Shown here in pieces: positions 56,323 to 64,000 of a stretch of DNA of 64,000 nt; the stretch's first letter is position 1, and every line of letters starts with the position of its first letter. The stretch is from Nodosilinea sp. E11 (GTDB lineage Bacteria; Cyanobacteriota; Cyanobacteriia; Phormidesmidales; Phormidesmidaceae), in assembly GCF_032813545.1 (NCBI RefSeq), contig NZ_CP136520.1, positions 800,001 to 864,000 of the forward strand, in the 5' to 3' direction. The notes beneath the pieces were generated by a model. That model did not search any database. It was given only the letters and a program-made list of their open reading frames with translations, and was not told the origin of the DNA. Made by a program: the position numbers and the translations under genes.

Positions 56323-56652
56323 CTAGACCTGAGAGGTCGCCCGATAGTGCTGAAGGGCAACTCGTACCTGGGCTATTTCGGCTCGCAGCGTATCGATAGT
56401 GGCCTGAAGATCGGTGGCGGTGGCCCCCTGGGCCGTTGCAGTCGAGCCAGGATAGGAGGTCACAGATTCTGCTTCGGCTTGCCGAGCCCGAGCCATGACT
56501 TCATCAGTAAACTGACGCAGGTGCTCCCGTTGCTCGGCGTCAAACTTGCCTACCAGACTTAGGCCGTCGGTAAGGAATCGCTCGGCACGCTCGTTTACCG
56601 CATCGGCTAGGGCGCGACCCACGAAAAACGCATGCAGCACGGGGCTACTCAT
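56323..56652 (-). CDS. Conserved cyanobacterial hypothetical protein
   Basis: A 109-residue protein from ATG 56652 (MSSPVLHAFFVGRALADAVNE); an upstream TTG at 56664 adds four residues. A hydrophobic first 20 residues are followed by FDAEQREHLRQFTDEVMARA and a C-terminal coiled coil (IDTLRAEIAQVRVALQHYR). It resembles short phasin-like or thylakoid-associated helical proteins of cyanobacteria; no function is established from sequence. Single gene upstream of the UbiB-family gene. Confidence 0.7.
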   Translation of the reverse strand: MSSPVLHAFFVGRALADAVNERAERFLTDGLSLVGKFDAEQREHLRQFTDEVMARARQAEAESVTSYPGSTATAQGATATDLQATIDTLRAEIAQVRVALQHYRATSQV

Positions 56653-56830
56653 AGCTAACCTCAAAAAGCTTGCTTGTAACAGATATCTATTTAACTGTAG
56701 AGAATTATAACGCCCTTATTCCTCTAGCACGGGGCAGATATGCAGGAATTCTAACCGGATCGAGCTTAGATGGCCCTCAGGAAGCCTGGTAAACAGTTCA
56801 GAAAGCAGTTCCCGGACCGCTTTAGCTGAC

Positions 56831-58375
56831 CTAACTAGACGACGGAGCCGGAGCGTCGGGGCGCGGAGACAAATTAGCTGGGGCATTGAGGGGCGGTGGC
56901 GCTGCCCCCTCGGTCGGACTGCGCAGGGGCGGAGCCTCTAGCGGCGGGGGTGGAGCTACAGGGGGTGGGGCGGGCTCGACTTCAGGTTGGGGGGCAGGGG
57001 CCACAGGTTCTATTGGGGCGGGGGTGACCCAGGGTTCTGCCGGTGCCTCCCATACTTCAGTCGGCTCGGGGGTGAACTCAGGCTCGGGGGCAGGCTGAGA
57101 TACCGCTGGGGGCGGGGCCGCAGGCTCTTGAACATTGGGTACAAAGTCGGTAACGGGTTCGGAGCCCGGCGGTGGGGTATCACCATAATCGGGACGCCTA
57201 CGATTGGCAGGAGCATCGTCCCAGGGCTGCCAAAGCGGGTTGCTGTTCCAGCCAGGCTGGGGTGGAAACGACTGATTGGGATTGAGCCGCTCTGGGCTGG
57301 CAGAACTAGCGGGTTGCAGACGGGCATAAAGGCCGATTCCCAGCCCGCTGACAGTGGCAATTAGCCCGGTCAGCCCGAGGGCCAGCACTTTTTTAGAAGG
57401 GTGTTTGGTAGAGGAGAGGGGTGCGATCGCCTGGGTGCTTGGCCCACTGCCGGGGATGCGATCGCCTGGCACAACCAGGGTGACTGGCACAACAGGGTAA
57501 GGCGGCAGCGGCACCACCGGGGCCGGGTCGGGGGGCAAGCTAGTGGCATCGGGCAGCAGGGCGGCCCAATCGGCCAGGGCGATCGCCGGTAAACGCTGGC
57601 CGGTCGGGCTACCCTGCTCTAGGGCAATATCTAAACTGCGGGGCAGGGCGGGATAACGGCGGCGCACCTCAACCGCCAAGGGGGCCTTGGTGGCTGTAGC
57701 CACCTGCCCAGTCAGCAAAAAATACAGCAGATCGCTGAGCCCACGCACTAAGGCGGCTTCTGCGGGGGCAACGACGGTAGGGGCTAAAGCTGTGGTATCT
57801 GAATCGCCGTTGTTTGAGGTACTGCTGACTGGAGCCGGGTCGGCTAGTGTGCTATCGGCGAAGCTTGGAGCCACAGAAAAACCGGGCAGCAGATCAAAGC
57901 CGATAAAAGTGGTAGTTTTCGCCTCAGGGTCAGACCAAACCTGGTCAGGGCTGAGCCGTAACCCAGTCCAGCCCAGGGGTCGCAAGGCCTGTAGGGCAGC
58001 AATTAGCTCCCTGAGTAGGGCTAAGCTGACGCTGGGGGGCAGCGGATGATCTGCGGTCACAAGCCGATCAAGGGGTGTTCCAGTCGGGCTGGCTAAGATC
58101 TGGTAACACACCCCCTCTTCTTCAAATCCCCCCAGGCACTGGGGAAAGACCGAATGCTTTAGGTCGGAAACCTGCTGTAAATACTGGTAAAACGCCTGGC
58201 GCTCTAAAGCCTCGGGCAGGTCCTGGGGGTTACGACTGCCGAGCACCCGTAGCTGAATCCACTGCCCTCTAGGCACATCCATAGCTAGATAGACCGGACC
58301 AACGGTGTCTTCGCTTACCCAGGCATCAATGACATAGGTGCCATGTTTGAGGACGGTGCCGACGGCTAGGGTCAT
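56831..58375 (-). CDS. Membrane pseudokinase with Pro-rich tail
   Basis: A 514-residue protein from ATG 58375 (MTLAVGTVLKHGTYVIDAWV); the frame is open to 58462. Residues about 5-260 keep the shape of a Ser/Thr kinase domain but not its catalysis. The Gly loop is SEDTVGPVYLAMD, the VAIK Lys is lost (WIQLRVL), the HRD loop reads WTGLRLSPDQVW and the DFG reads FIGFDLLPGF. One membrane helix (VLALGLTGLIATVSGLGIGLYA, about 335-356) precedes 150 residues very rich in Pro, Ala and Glu. The tail is probably periplasmic. A scaffold or sensor role is inference. It follows the tRNA nucleotidyltransferase fusion gene directly, so they may share a transcript. Confidence 0.8.
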   Translation of the reverse strand: MTLAVGTVLKHGTYVIDAWVSEDTVGPVYLAMDVPRGQWIQLRVLGSRNPQDLPEALERQAFYQYLQQVSDLKHSVFPQCLGGFEEEGVCYQILASPTGTPLDRLVTADHPLPPSVSLALLRELIAALQALRPLGWTGLRLSPDQVWSDPEAKTTTFIGFDLLPGFSVAPSFADSTLADPAPVSSTSNNGDSDTTALAPTVVAPAEAALVRGLSDLLYFLLTGQVATATKAPLAVEVRRRYPALPRSLDIALEQGSPTGQRLPAIALADWAALLPDATSLPPDPAPVVPLPPYPVVPVTLVVPGDRIPGSGPSTQAIAPLSSTKHPSKKVLALGLTGLIATVSGLGIGLYARLQPASSASPERLNPNQSFPPQPGWNSNPLWQPWDDAPANRRRPDYGDTPPPGSEPVTDFVPNVQEPAAPPPAVSQPAPEPEFTPEPTEVWEAPAEPWVTPAPIEPVAPAPQPEVEPAPPPVAPPPPLEAPPLRSPTEGAAPPPLNAPANLSPRPDAPAPSSS

Positions 58376-58462
58376 AGAAACAGAAGGCGCTGAATATCTT
58401 TGCCACTTTAACCTGTTCTTCGCCGGTCGAGAGGCCGTTGTGCCAATATTCTTGGGACTCAA

Positions 58463-61276
58463 TTAAGGCTGGGGATAGTGCTGAGCTAAAAACCGCTGGG
58501 CCTCGCTCTGAGTGGCAATGTCACCATTGATTTGGGCTGCAAACAGAGCCTCTAGCATAGGGCGAAAGGCTGGCCCCGGTCGATAGCCCAGGGCTTTGAG
58601 CTGGTGACCGTCAATTAGGGGCGATATTTCGAGCCACTGGGTTAGATATCGCCAGATGGTCGGCCCCAGTTGACGAGGGTGCCGAACGCTCACCAGCAGC
58701 AGGGTAGAGAGATCGGCCTGACGGTAGGCGGCATAGAGATCGCTGGGGCGGGGTTGGCTAACCGCTAGAGACTGCCAGCGCTGCTCTAAGTCGTTGAGCT
58801 GGGCCAGGCGCTGGATGGTGCGATCGGGCAGATGCAGAGCAGTGGCGATCGCCGCTCTCTCCTCGGCAGGCACTGCTGCTAGCAGCCCCTCCAGCCGCAG
58901 CAACCAAGGCGGCCCCACATCGGGCCAGCTAAAGCGCTGCACCCAGCGAGTGAGGCGGCGGAGTTGACGCCACAAAGCCGGAGTCATCACCAAGTCGCTG
59001 TGCAAACAACCCAGGGCCTGAAAGCGGTCGAGTAAGGCTAGGGCTGGCTGCCAATAGGGCGCTTCAAAGATGTATTTCAGCTCATTTCTCAGACGAACCT
59101 GAAGGGCAGGAGCCCGCCGCATCTGGCGCTGGATTTGGGTGCAAACTCCGCTGGCCATGGCGTGGTGAATGTAGCCCTCGGTCTGAGCATCGAGTCTGAA
59201 CCCCAACCGCACTGCAAACCGTACCGCCCGATAAATGCGGGTAGGGTCTTCAATAAAGCTATTGGCATGGAGCACGCGAATGGTGCCCTCGCGTAGGTCA
59301 ATCAGCCCACCAAAATAGTCGAGTAGCTGCCCCGCCCCCGGAGCCGTAAGCCTCAGGGCCAGGGCGTTAATGGTGAAATCGCGACGGTAGAGATCTTGTT
59401 GAATGGAGCTGGCTTCAACCTCAGGATTAGCGGCAGGATAGGGGTAAAATTCGGTGCGAGCGGTGGCAATATCGATCATCAGCCCGGCTAGAGGATGGTT
59501 GAGATCTTTGCGCCACACCAGCGATGCAGTTTGAAAGCGCCCGTGCACCTGCAAATCGACCTCCGGAAAGTGCTGTTTGATCACCCCAGCCAGCTCGACT
59601 CCAGCCCCAACGGTATCAACCCATCCATCGACGACTAGATCTAAATCGGGCAAAGTAGCGGCGGCTGACGCAGCACAAATCAAAAGATCGCGCACCGCCC
59701 CACCGACTAAGTAAAGATGCCAGCCCCGCTCTTGGGCGGCGGCAGCAATTTGGCGCAAAATATCTTGCAGTAGGGGCGACAGGCTGGCCTCTAGGGTGTG
59801 CTGTAGGGTGGTAGCCGTTGGCAGGGCAGGCCATTTTTGCGCTGAGGCCTGAGAGGTATGGCCCTGGTGCAGATGGCGCAGCAAGTCGGTGCGGGTGACG
59901 ATGCCCACTAAAGCTCCCTGGTGCAGCACCGGCAGGCGACCAATGTCATAGGTCACCATCAGGTCTTCGATCTCGGCCAGGGGAGTGTCGGGGGTGATGG
60001 TCTTGAGGTTGGTGGCCATGTAGCCCTTGACCGGTGCATGGCTAAACCCGTGGTGCAGGGCTAGATCGAGATCGCGGCGCGAAATAATGCCCACCAGGCG
60101 ATCGCCCTCATCCACGACCGACAGGCCCGAGTGGCCATAGCGCAGCAAAATTCGCTGGGCCTCGCGAATGGTGGTGGGGGGGCGAATGGTGCGCACGGGC
60201 GATGACATCAACGCTCGGGCGGTGGGTCGGGGCGGCAGCTGCGATCGCGCCTCATCAATCACTTCCCGCAAAACTTCCGGGGGATTTGGCGTGGTCAGCG
60301 TGACCGAAGCCGCCGTGGGGTGACCGCCGCCGCCTAAAGCGGTGAGCAAGCGCCCCCAGTCTAGGCGATCGCCCAGAGAACCACGAGCTCGACCAATCAA
60401 AGTCAGCTTGTAGGAACTCGGCTCTAAATCAGGCAAATTGGACGGATTGGCCAGTCCGGTAGAGCTGTCTCCTGGACCAGTGCGTTCCGAACCAGAATAG
60501 TAGGCCCCAAACAGCAGAGCATCGGCATCGGCGAGAGAAATGAGCCGCTCTGCTAACCCCGACAGCCCTGGTACATAGCCATCGACCTTCAGCAATACCC
60601 AGACCAGACTATGGCCCTCCACAGCCTCTACCTGAAGGGCCGCCATGGCGTTGGTCAAGAGAGCTTGTAAGACAGGGCTCAGCCCCGGCTCAACAAAATC
60701 GGCAACCACCGCCAGATTAGCTCCATGGGCCATTAACCAGGCTAGGGCAGTGGCATCCCGCGCCGTTGCCCCCTCGTACAACAGCGATCCCGTATCTACA
60801 TGGATGCCCAGGGCCATAACGGTGGCTTCCGCCACCGTGGGCTCTAGGTTGGCGATTTGCAAGGCCTCAACAGCCAGGGTGGTAGCGGCTCCCACTGGCT
60901 CAATCGTGTTTCCTTCAGTGGCCTTTAGGGCAGAATTCTCACTGGTCGCCTGGGTGGAGGCCACCTGGGTGGGATGGTGATCGTAGACAGTGATGGGAAC
61001 ACAGCTTTGCTCGGCCTGGGCAATCCAATCGGCCGCTGGACCAAAGCGACTGGGCTGCTGGGCATCAACCAGGGTGAGACGTTCAATCTGGCTGGGGTCT
61101 ACGGCTCGCCGTTCGATTAAGGGATATTCGTCACGGTATAGCGCCAAAAACCGCTGCACCGTAGGATGACACCCGCCAGTGAGCACAATTCGTCGCCCCG
61201 GCTGTAGCCGCGCCAACCCCACGGCAGCCCCAAGGGTGTCGAAGTCGGCGGTAGTGTGACAAAGTACCAGATCCAT
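58463..61276 (-). CDS. DHH-CBS-tRNA nucleotidyltransferase fusion
   Basis: A 937-residue protein with three parts. Residues about 1-320 are a DHH/DHHA1 phosphoesterase-like domain (TTADFDTLGAAVGL, VYDHHPTQ, GGGGHPTAAS). About 345-470 are two CBS repeats (MSSPVRTIRPPTTIREAQ, GYMATNLKTITPD). About 490-937 are a class II tRNA nucleotidyltransferase (LYLVGGAVRDLLI, DLDLVVDGW with the two metal Asp, RRDFTINALAL, DPTRIYRAVRFAVRLGF). In Synechocystis, CC- and A-addition are split between two enzymes, so this may be only one half of the activity. ATG start. Divergent from psbZ. Confidence 0.92.
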   Translation of the reverse strand: MDLVLCHTTADFDTLGAAVGLARLQPGRRIVLTGGCHPTVQRFLALYRDEYPLIERRAVDPSQIERLTLVDAQQPSRFGPAADWIAQAEQSCVPITVYDHHPTQVASTQATSENSALKATEGNTIEPVGAATTLAVEALQIANLEPTVAEATVMALGIHVDTGSLLYEGATARDATALAWLMAHGANLAVVADFVEPGLSPVLQALLTNAMAALQVEAVEGHSLVWVLLKVDGYVPGLSGLAERLISLADADALLFGAYYSGSERTGPGDSSTGLANPSNLPDLEPSSYKLTLIGRARGSLGDRLDWGRLLTALGGGGHPTAASVTLTTPNPPEVLREVIDEARSQLPPRPTARALMSSPVRTIRPPTTIREAQRILLRYGHSGLSVVDEGDRLVGIISRRDLDLALHHGFSHAPVKGYMATNLKTITPDTPLAEIEDLMVTYDIGRLPVLHQGALVGIVTRTDLLRHLHQGHTSQASAQKWPALPTATTLQHTLEASLSPLLQDILRQIAAAAQERGWHLYLVGGAVRDLLICAASAAATLPDLDLVVDGWVDTVGAGVELAGVIKQHFPEVDLQVHGRFQTASLVWRKDLNHPLAGLMIDIATARTEFYPYPAANPEVEASSIQQDLYRRDFTINALALRLTAPGAGQLLDYFGGLIDLREGTIRVLHANSFIEDPTRIYRAVRFAVRLGFRLDAQTEGYIHHAMASGVCTQIQRQMRRAPALQVRLRNELKYIFEAPYWQPALALLDRFQALGCLHSDLVMTPALWRQLRRLTRWVQRFSWPDVGPPWLLRLEGLLAAVPAEERAAIATALHLPDRTIQRLAQLNDLEQRWQSLAVSQPRPSDLYAAYRQADLSTLLLVSVRHPRQLGPTIWRYLTQWLEISPLIDGHQLKALGYRPGPAFRPMLEALFAAQINGDIATQSEAQRFLAQHYPQP

Positions 61277-61397
61277 ACTTTTCCCAGGGGCCTCTTTCTG
61301 ATAGCGTACTGGTTAGGGTAGTGTGGCTGTTAGCCCGATTTTTCGGGCTGTTCACCGCCGTCTCCGCTGCTGTGTTTGAGAGAGCTAAGATAAACCA

Positions 61398-61586
61398 ATG
61401 GTAATTCTGTTTCAACTCGCGCTGTTTGCCCTGGTGCTGATGTCTTTTGTGCTGGTGGTGTATGTGCCCGTGGCCTACGCCTCTCCCCAAGACTGGGATC
61501 AGTCTAAAAAACTCATCCTGTTTGGCTCTATCATTTGGGGCGCGCTGGTGGTTGTAGTAGGCGGCCTTAACTATTTTGTGGTGTAG
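61398..61586 (+). CDS. psbZ: Photosystem II protein PsbZ (Ycf9)
   Basis: A 62-residue protein with two membrane helices (residues about 3-25 and 40-60) joined by the conserved loop [18 protein letters not shown]. It matches PsbZ in length and sequence. It sits at the edge of the photosystem II core and influences antenna and energy dissipation. ATG start. It ends 11 bases before ribH, so the two are co-transcribed. Confidence 0.97.
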   Translation: MVILFQLALFALVLMSFVLVVYVPVAYASPQDWDQSKKLILFGSIIWGALVVVVGGLNYFVV

Positions 61587-61597
61587 ATACTAGTTTT

Positions 61598-62167
61598 ATG
61601 GCGGTTTTTGAAGGCACATTAGTCTCGACAGGGTCTCCTCGGTTTGCCATTGTGCTAGGCCGGTTCAACGATTTAGTGACAGGTAAACTGCTGGAGGGCT
61701 GCCAAGACTGCCTAAAGCGCCACGGTATTGATGTCAATCCCGAAGGTACCCAGGTTGATTATGCTTGGGTGCCAGGGAGCTTTGAGATTCCGCTGGTGGC
61801 TCGGCAGCTAGCCTTAAGCGGGCGCTACAACGCCATCATCTGCCTAGGAGCCGTGATTCGCGGCTCGACACCCCACTTTGACTATGTGGCAGCAGAGGTG
61901 GCTAAGGGGGTGGCAGCAATAGGCTTTCAGACGGGGGTACCCGTTATCTTTGGGGTACTGACTACCGATACGCTGCAGCAGGCCCTAGAGCGGGCTGGCA
62001 TTAAGGCCAATCACGGTTGGGATTACGCCATGAGTGCCCTGGAAATGGCCAGCCTGATGGGTGAAATTCACTCAGCCATGGGCGCTGGCGGCAGTGCCGC
62101 TAGGTTAGGGCCAGGGGTTGCCCTGTCAGCCCAGCCTGCAATTGCTGGCGATGGCAGTTCTGTCTAA
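61598..62167 (+). CDS. ribH: Lumazine synthase
   Basis: A 189-residue 6,7-dimethyl-8-ribityllumazine synthase, the penultimate step of riboflavin synthesis. Motifs: [70 protein letters not shown] (phosphate and substrate sites). The catalytic His is in TPHFDYV. The tail after [12 protein letters not shown] is about 30 residues longer than usual and low in complexity. ATG start, 11 bases after psbZ. Confidence 0.97.
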   Translation: MAVFEGTLVSTGSPRFAIVLGRFNDLVTGKLLEGCQDCLKRHGIDVNPEGTQVDYAWVPGSFEIPLVARQLALSGRYNAIICLGAVIRGSTPHFDYVAAEVAKGVAAIGFQTGVPVIFGVLTTDTLQQALERAGIKANHGWDYAMSALEMASLMGEIHSAMGAGGSAARLGPGVALSAQPAIAGDGSSV

Positions 62168-62190
62168 GGCAAAACAATTTCAAAAAAATG

Positions 62191-62219
62191 TTGACATAGT
62201 CACCCTTTTTTGAGATTCT
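62191..62219 (+). promoter_or_regulatory. Probable sigma-70-type promoter of tRNA-Gly
   Basis: A perfect TTGACA at 62191-62196, 17 bases, then GATTCT at 62214-62219 as a weak -10 box. This places transcription start about 40 bases before the tRNA. Confidence 0.45.
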
Positions 62220-62268
62220 AAGTAAAGTCAAAACCAGCGAACGAATTGCTTCCGACTCTGGTTTTTAT

Positions 62269-62340
62269 GCGGGTATAGCTCAGTGGTAGAGCGTCACCTT
62301 GCCAAGGTGAATGTCGCGCGTTCGAATCGCGTTACCCGCT
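62269..62340 (+). tRNA. trnG-GCC: tRNA-Gly (GCC)
   Basis: 72 bases with a complete cloverleaf. The acceptor GCGGGTA pairs with TACCCGC; the D arm is AGCTC...GAGC; the anticodon stem TCACC/GGTGA encloses TTGCCAA with anticodon GCC at 62301-62303. The T arm is GCGCG TTCGAAT CGCGT, with one T-G or mismatch pair tolerated. No 3' CCA is encoded, as is usual in cyanobacteria. Confidence 0.95.
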
Positions 62341-62702
62341 TATTAAAGGTCTTGTGCTCTGCTGACGCTAGGTCAGTGTTGGGGTAGCTGCCACCTTGGT
62401 CTGACTTGGGGCCAATCTACCGTTAACTGCTCAGGCGAGTGTGGGCTGACAGAACCATAACTACTCTAGTTAGGTGCTGCGGGTGTCAGGGTTTACCTGT
62501 GCCGAACGGGCCAGAGGCTGATGCCACCGGTGGGTATTCAGGCAAGTCTTGGTGCTCTGGGAAAAATGGTTTTGCCTTAGGTAGGCTGGGCAAACACCGT
62601 TTGCCCCTACGCAATCCACCTGTTCAGAATCGGGGTTATGCGATTCGGACCCAGCATTAGTACTGACGTTCCAGAGGCATGAATGAACCGGGTTAGGGTG
62701 AC
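62341..62702. other. Spacer between tRNA-Gly and the cyclase gene
   Basis: About 360 bases with no gene. The dispersed repeat copy C fills 62583-62660. Nothing else was recognised. Confidence 0.5.
62583..62660 (-). repeat. Dispersed intergenic repeat, copy C
   Basis: Shares GGCTGGGCAAACaccGTTTGCCC, CCTACGCAATCC and TATGCGATTCGGA with copy A at 9361, in the same orientation. The terminal TTTGGTATT is diverged to CCCAGCATT. Confidence 0.8.
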
Positions 62703-64000
62703 TCAAGGCCCGAGGACTGCGCCAGGATTGTGGGCCTCCAGGCTAAATTTTTTGAGGGGGCAAAACAGCGCATCAGGACGATGCCCTAACAGCCAGTAGG
62801 TTTCCATTTCGCCCCGCCCTTTGATCGCAGTGCGGCCCCGGTATTCTAGCTGGTAGTAGTCTTTGAGGCGATCGTAGGTGGCGGCAGTCACTTGAATTCT
62901 GCCTGGCTCACTGGAGGATTCCATGCGGCTGGCCACGTTAACGGCGTCGCCCCAGAGGTCGTAGATAAACTTTTTGGTGCCAATCACCCCAGCTACGACC
63001 ACACCAGTGTTGATGCCAATCCGAATCTCCAGTGGTTCACCGGACTCGGCTTTGAAGGAGGTGGTGACCTGCTGCATAGCGAGGGCCATTTCAGCGATCG
63101 CCTCCGCATGGTCAGGACGACGAAGGGGCAGCCCTGCCGCCACCATATAAGCATCGCCAATGGTCTTGATCTTTTCTAGCCCCAGATGCTCGGCCAGGCT
63201 GTCGAAGGCAGAAAAGATTTGATTGAGCAGATCGACTAACTTGATGGGCGATAGATGGTGAGACAGGCTGGTGAAGCCAACAATGTCAGCAAACAGAATG
63301 GTGACCTCGTCGAAGTGCTGGGGGATCGAGGTTTTGGCCTGCATCAGTTCTCCGGCGATCGCGGCGGGGAGAATATTGAGCAACAGTTGCTCGGCCTTTT
63401 GCTGCTCGGTGGCCAGTTTTTCGTTACTAATTTGCAGCTCGCCCAACATGTCGTTAATTTGGTTGCCGAGCTGGTTGAGTTCGTCGGTGCCCTGCACCTG
63501 TACCCGCTGGCTCAGATCATTCGACCGGCCAATGTGCTGTACCTGCTGACTCAGCCTCAGCAGCCGTCGCAAAATGACGCGATCGAGCAGCAGCAGCATA
63601 CCACCGGTAAATATCAGGTATGACCCCAGCAGTGACCAGCCTAAGTAGTAACGGCTAATCTGCCCCTGGCGATAAATGTCGCGGGGTAACTTGACCTCTA
63701 GCAGCGCCTGGGGATTGCCATAGATATCGGGCCACAGAACATAGCCCTCTAGCGTATCGGCACTGTGCGATCGCACTAAGGTCGCAGGAGTCGTAGAATC
63801 TGAGACTTCGCCCAGGCTCGCCAGCGCCGTCTGAAGAGTCTCTGGCAGATCATCGTCAAGCAAGTGCAGCTTTAGATCTAACCGAGTTCGCAGGGCTAGA
63901 GTGTCGACCACCTCATCACTCAGGGTACGCCCCATCAGCAGAGCACCCCTGGCTGGACCGGTCGCATCGCTGCGCAAAATCGGCTCGACCACCACCAGCA
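62703..64000 (-). CDS. CHASE4-HAMP-adenylate cyclase (5' end beyond the window)
   Basis: The visible C-terminal 430-plus residues; the frame is open to the window edge, so the start is missing. The first part, EPILRSDATGPARGALLMGR, is the end of a periplasmic CHASE4 domain. One membrane helix (SLLGSYLIFTGGMLLLL, about 120-137), a HAMP domain and a class III cyclase domain (about 220-405) follow. Metal Asp residues are in LFADIVGFT and KTIGDAYM. The purine-recognition pair is Lys (EKIKTIGD) and Asp (FIYDLWGD), which indicates ATP rather than GTP. The Asn and Arg of NVASRME complete the site. Product: cAMP. Confidence 0.92.
   Translation of the reverse strand, partial: LVVVEPILRSDATGPARGALLMGRTLSDEVVDTLALRTRLDLKLHLLDDDLPETLQTALASLGEVSDSTTPATLVRSHSADTLEGYVLWPDIYGNPQALLEVKLPRDIYRQGQISRYYLGWSLLGSYLIFTGGMLLLLDRVILRRLLRLSQQVQHIGRSNDLSQRVQVQGTDELNQLGNQINDMLGELQISNEKLATEQQKAEQLLLNILPAAIAGELMQAKTSIPQHFDEVTILFADIVGFTSLSHHLSPIKLVDLLNQIFSAFDSLAEHLGLEKIKTIGDAYMVAAGLPLRRPDHAEAIAEMALAMQQVTTSFKAESGEPLEIRIGINTGVVVAGVIGTKKFIYDLWGDAVNVASRMESSSEPGRIQVTAATYDRLKDYYQLEYRGRTAIKGRGEMETYWLLGHRPDALFCPLKKFSLEAHNPGAVLGP

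Overview
The window is cyanobacterial chromosome. Genes restricted to or typical of oxygenic phototrophs are present: psbZ, nblA (phycobilisome degradation), chlP (geranylgeranyl reductase), a helical carotenoid protein related to the N-terminal domain of the orange carotenoid protein, a cyAbrB regulator and a GuaB3-type IMP dehydrogenase. The octamer GCGATCGC (HIP1) recurs through most of the window, as in many cyanobacteria. The fairly GC-rich sequence, the large hybrid kinases and the long intergenic spacers fit a filamentous non-heterocystous lineage of the Leptolyngbya/Nodosilinea sort, but that placement is inference. Nothing suggests a plasmid or prophage.

Layout. 0-4.3 kb: GAF-EAL phosphodiesterase, ligA and a small antitoxin-like protein. 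4.3-7.1 kb: an AT-rich island without HIP1 sites, holding a two-gene minus-strand cassette. It encodes a coiled-coil adaptor-like protein followed by a STAND/NACHT-like P-loop NTPase, with a perfect 20-bp palindrome upstream. This is the best candidate for a poorly described, probably immune, system. 7.2-15.4 kb: prolyl oligopeptidase, an SLH/beta-helix surface protein, three small membrane-associated proteins, an ABC exporter half with a degenerate ATP site, and a Cys-rich small protein. 15.5-18.7 kb: class III aminotransferase, formamidase (AmiF) and helical carotenoid protein on one strand. 18.9-23.4 kb: SDR, cyAbrB, SGNH hydrolase and a small HTH-like protein.

23.4-40.6 kb is a signalling island. 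Three large histidine kinases, one kinase-dead hybrid lacking its ATPase domain and its receiver Asp, and a REC-PAS-GGDEF-EAL protein flank a GNAT/transglutaminase-like pair. Four of these proteins end in the same C-terminal module of about 65 residues. Two groups of decayed receiver-domain fragments lie in the gaps downstream of kinase genes. The one intact pair (1030-aa kinase overlapping the REC-PAS-GGDEF-EAL gene) suggests what the decayed pairs once looked like.

40.6-64 kb is mostly housekeeping and photosynthesis: dnaA, def, chlP, guaB3, a TrkA-type potassium regulator, anmK, an active Ser/Thr kinase, a tandem universal stress protein, nblA, a PP2C phosphatase, a UbiB/ABC1 kinase, a Pro-rich pseudokinase, a DHH-CBS-tRNA nucleotidyltransferase fusion, psbZ-ribH, tRNA-Gly(GCC) and a CHASE4-HAMP adenylate cyclase cut by the window end. 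A dispersed intergenic repeat with short terminal inverted repeats (ATACCAAATCC-like) and an internal hairpin occurs at least four times, with two weaker copies.
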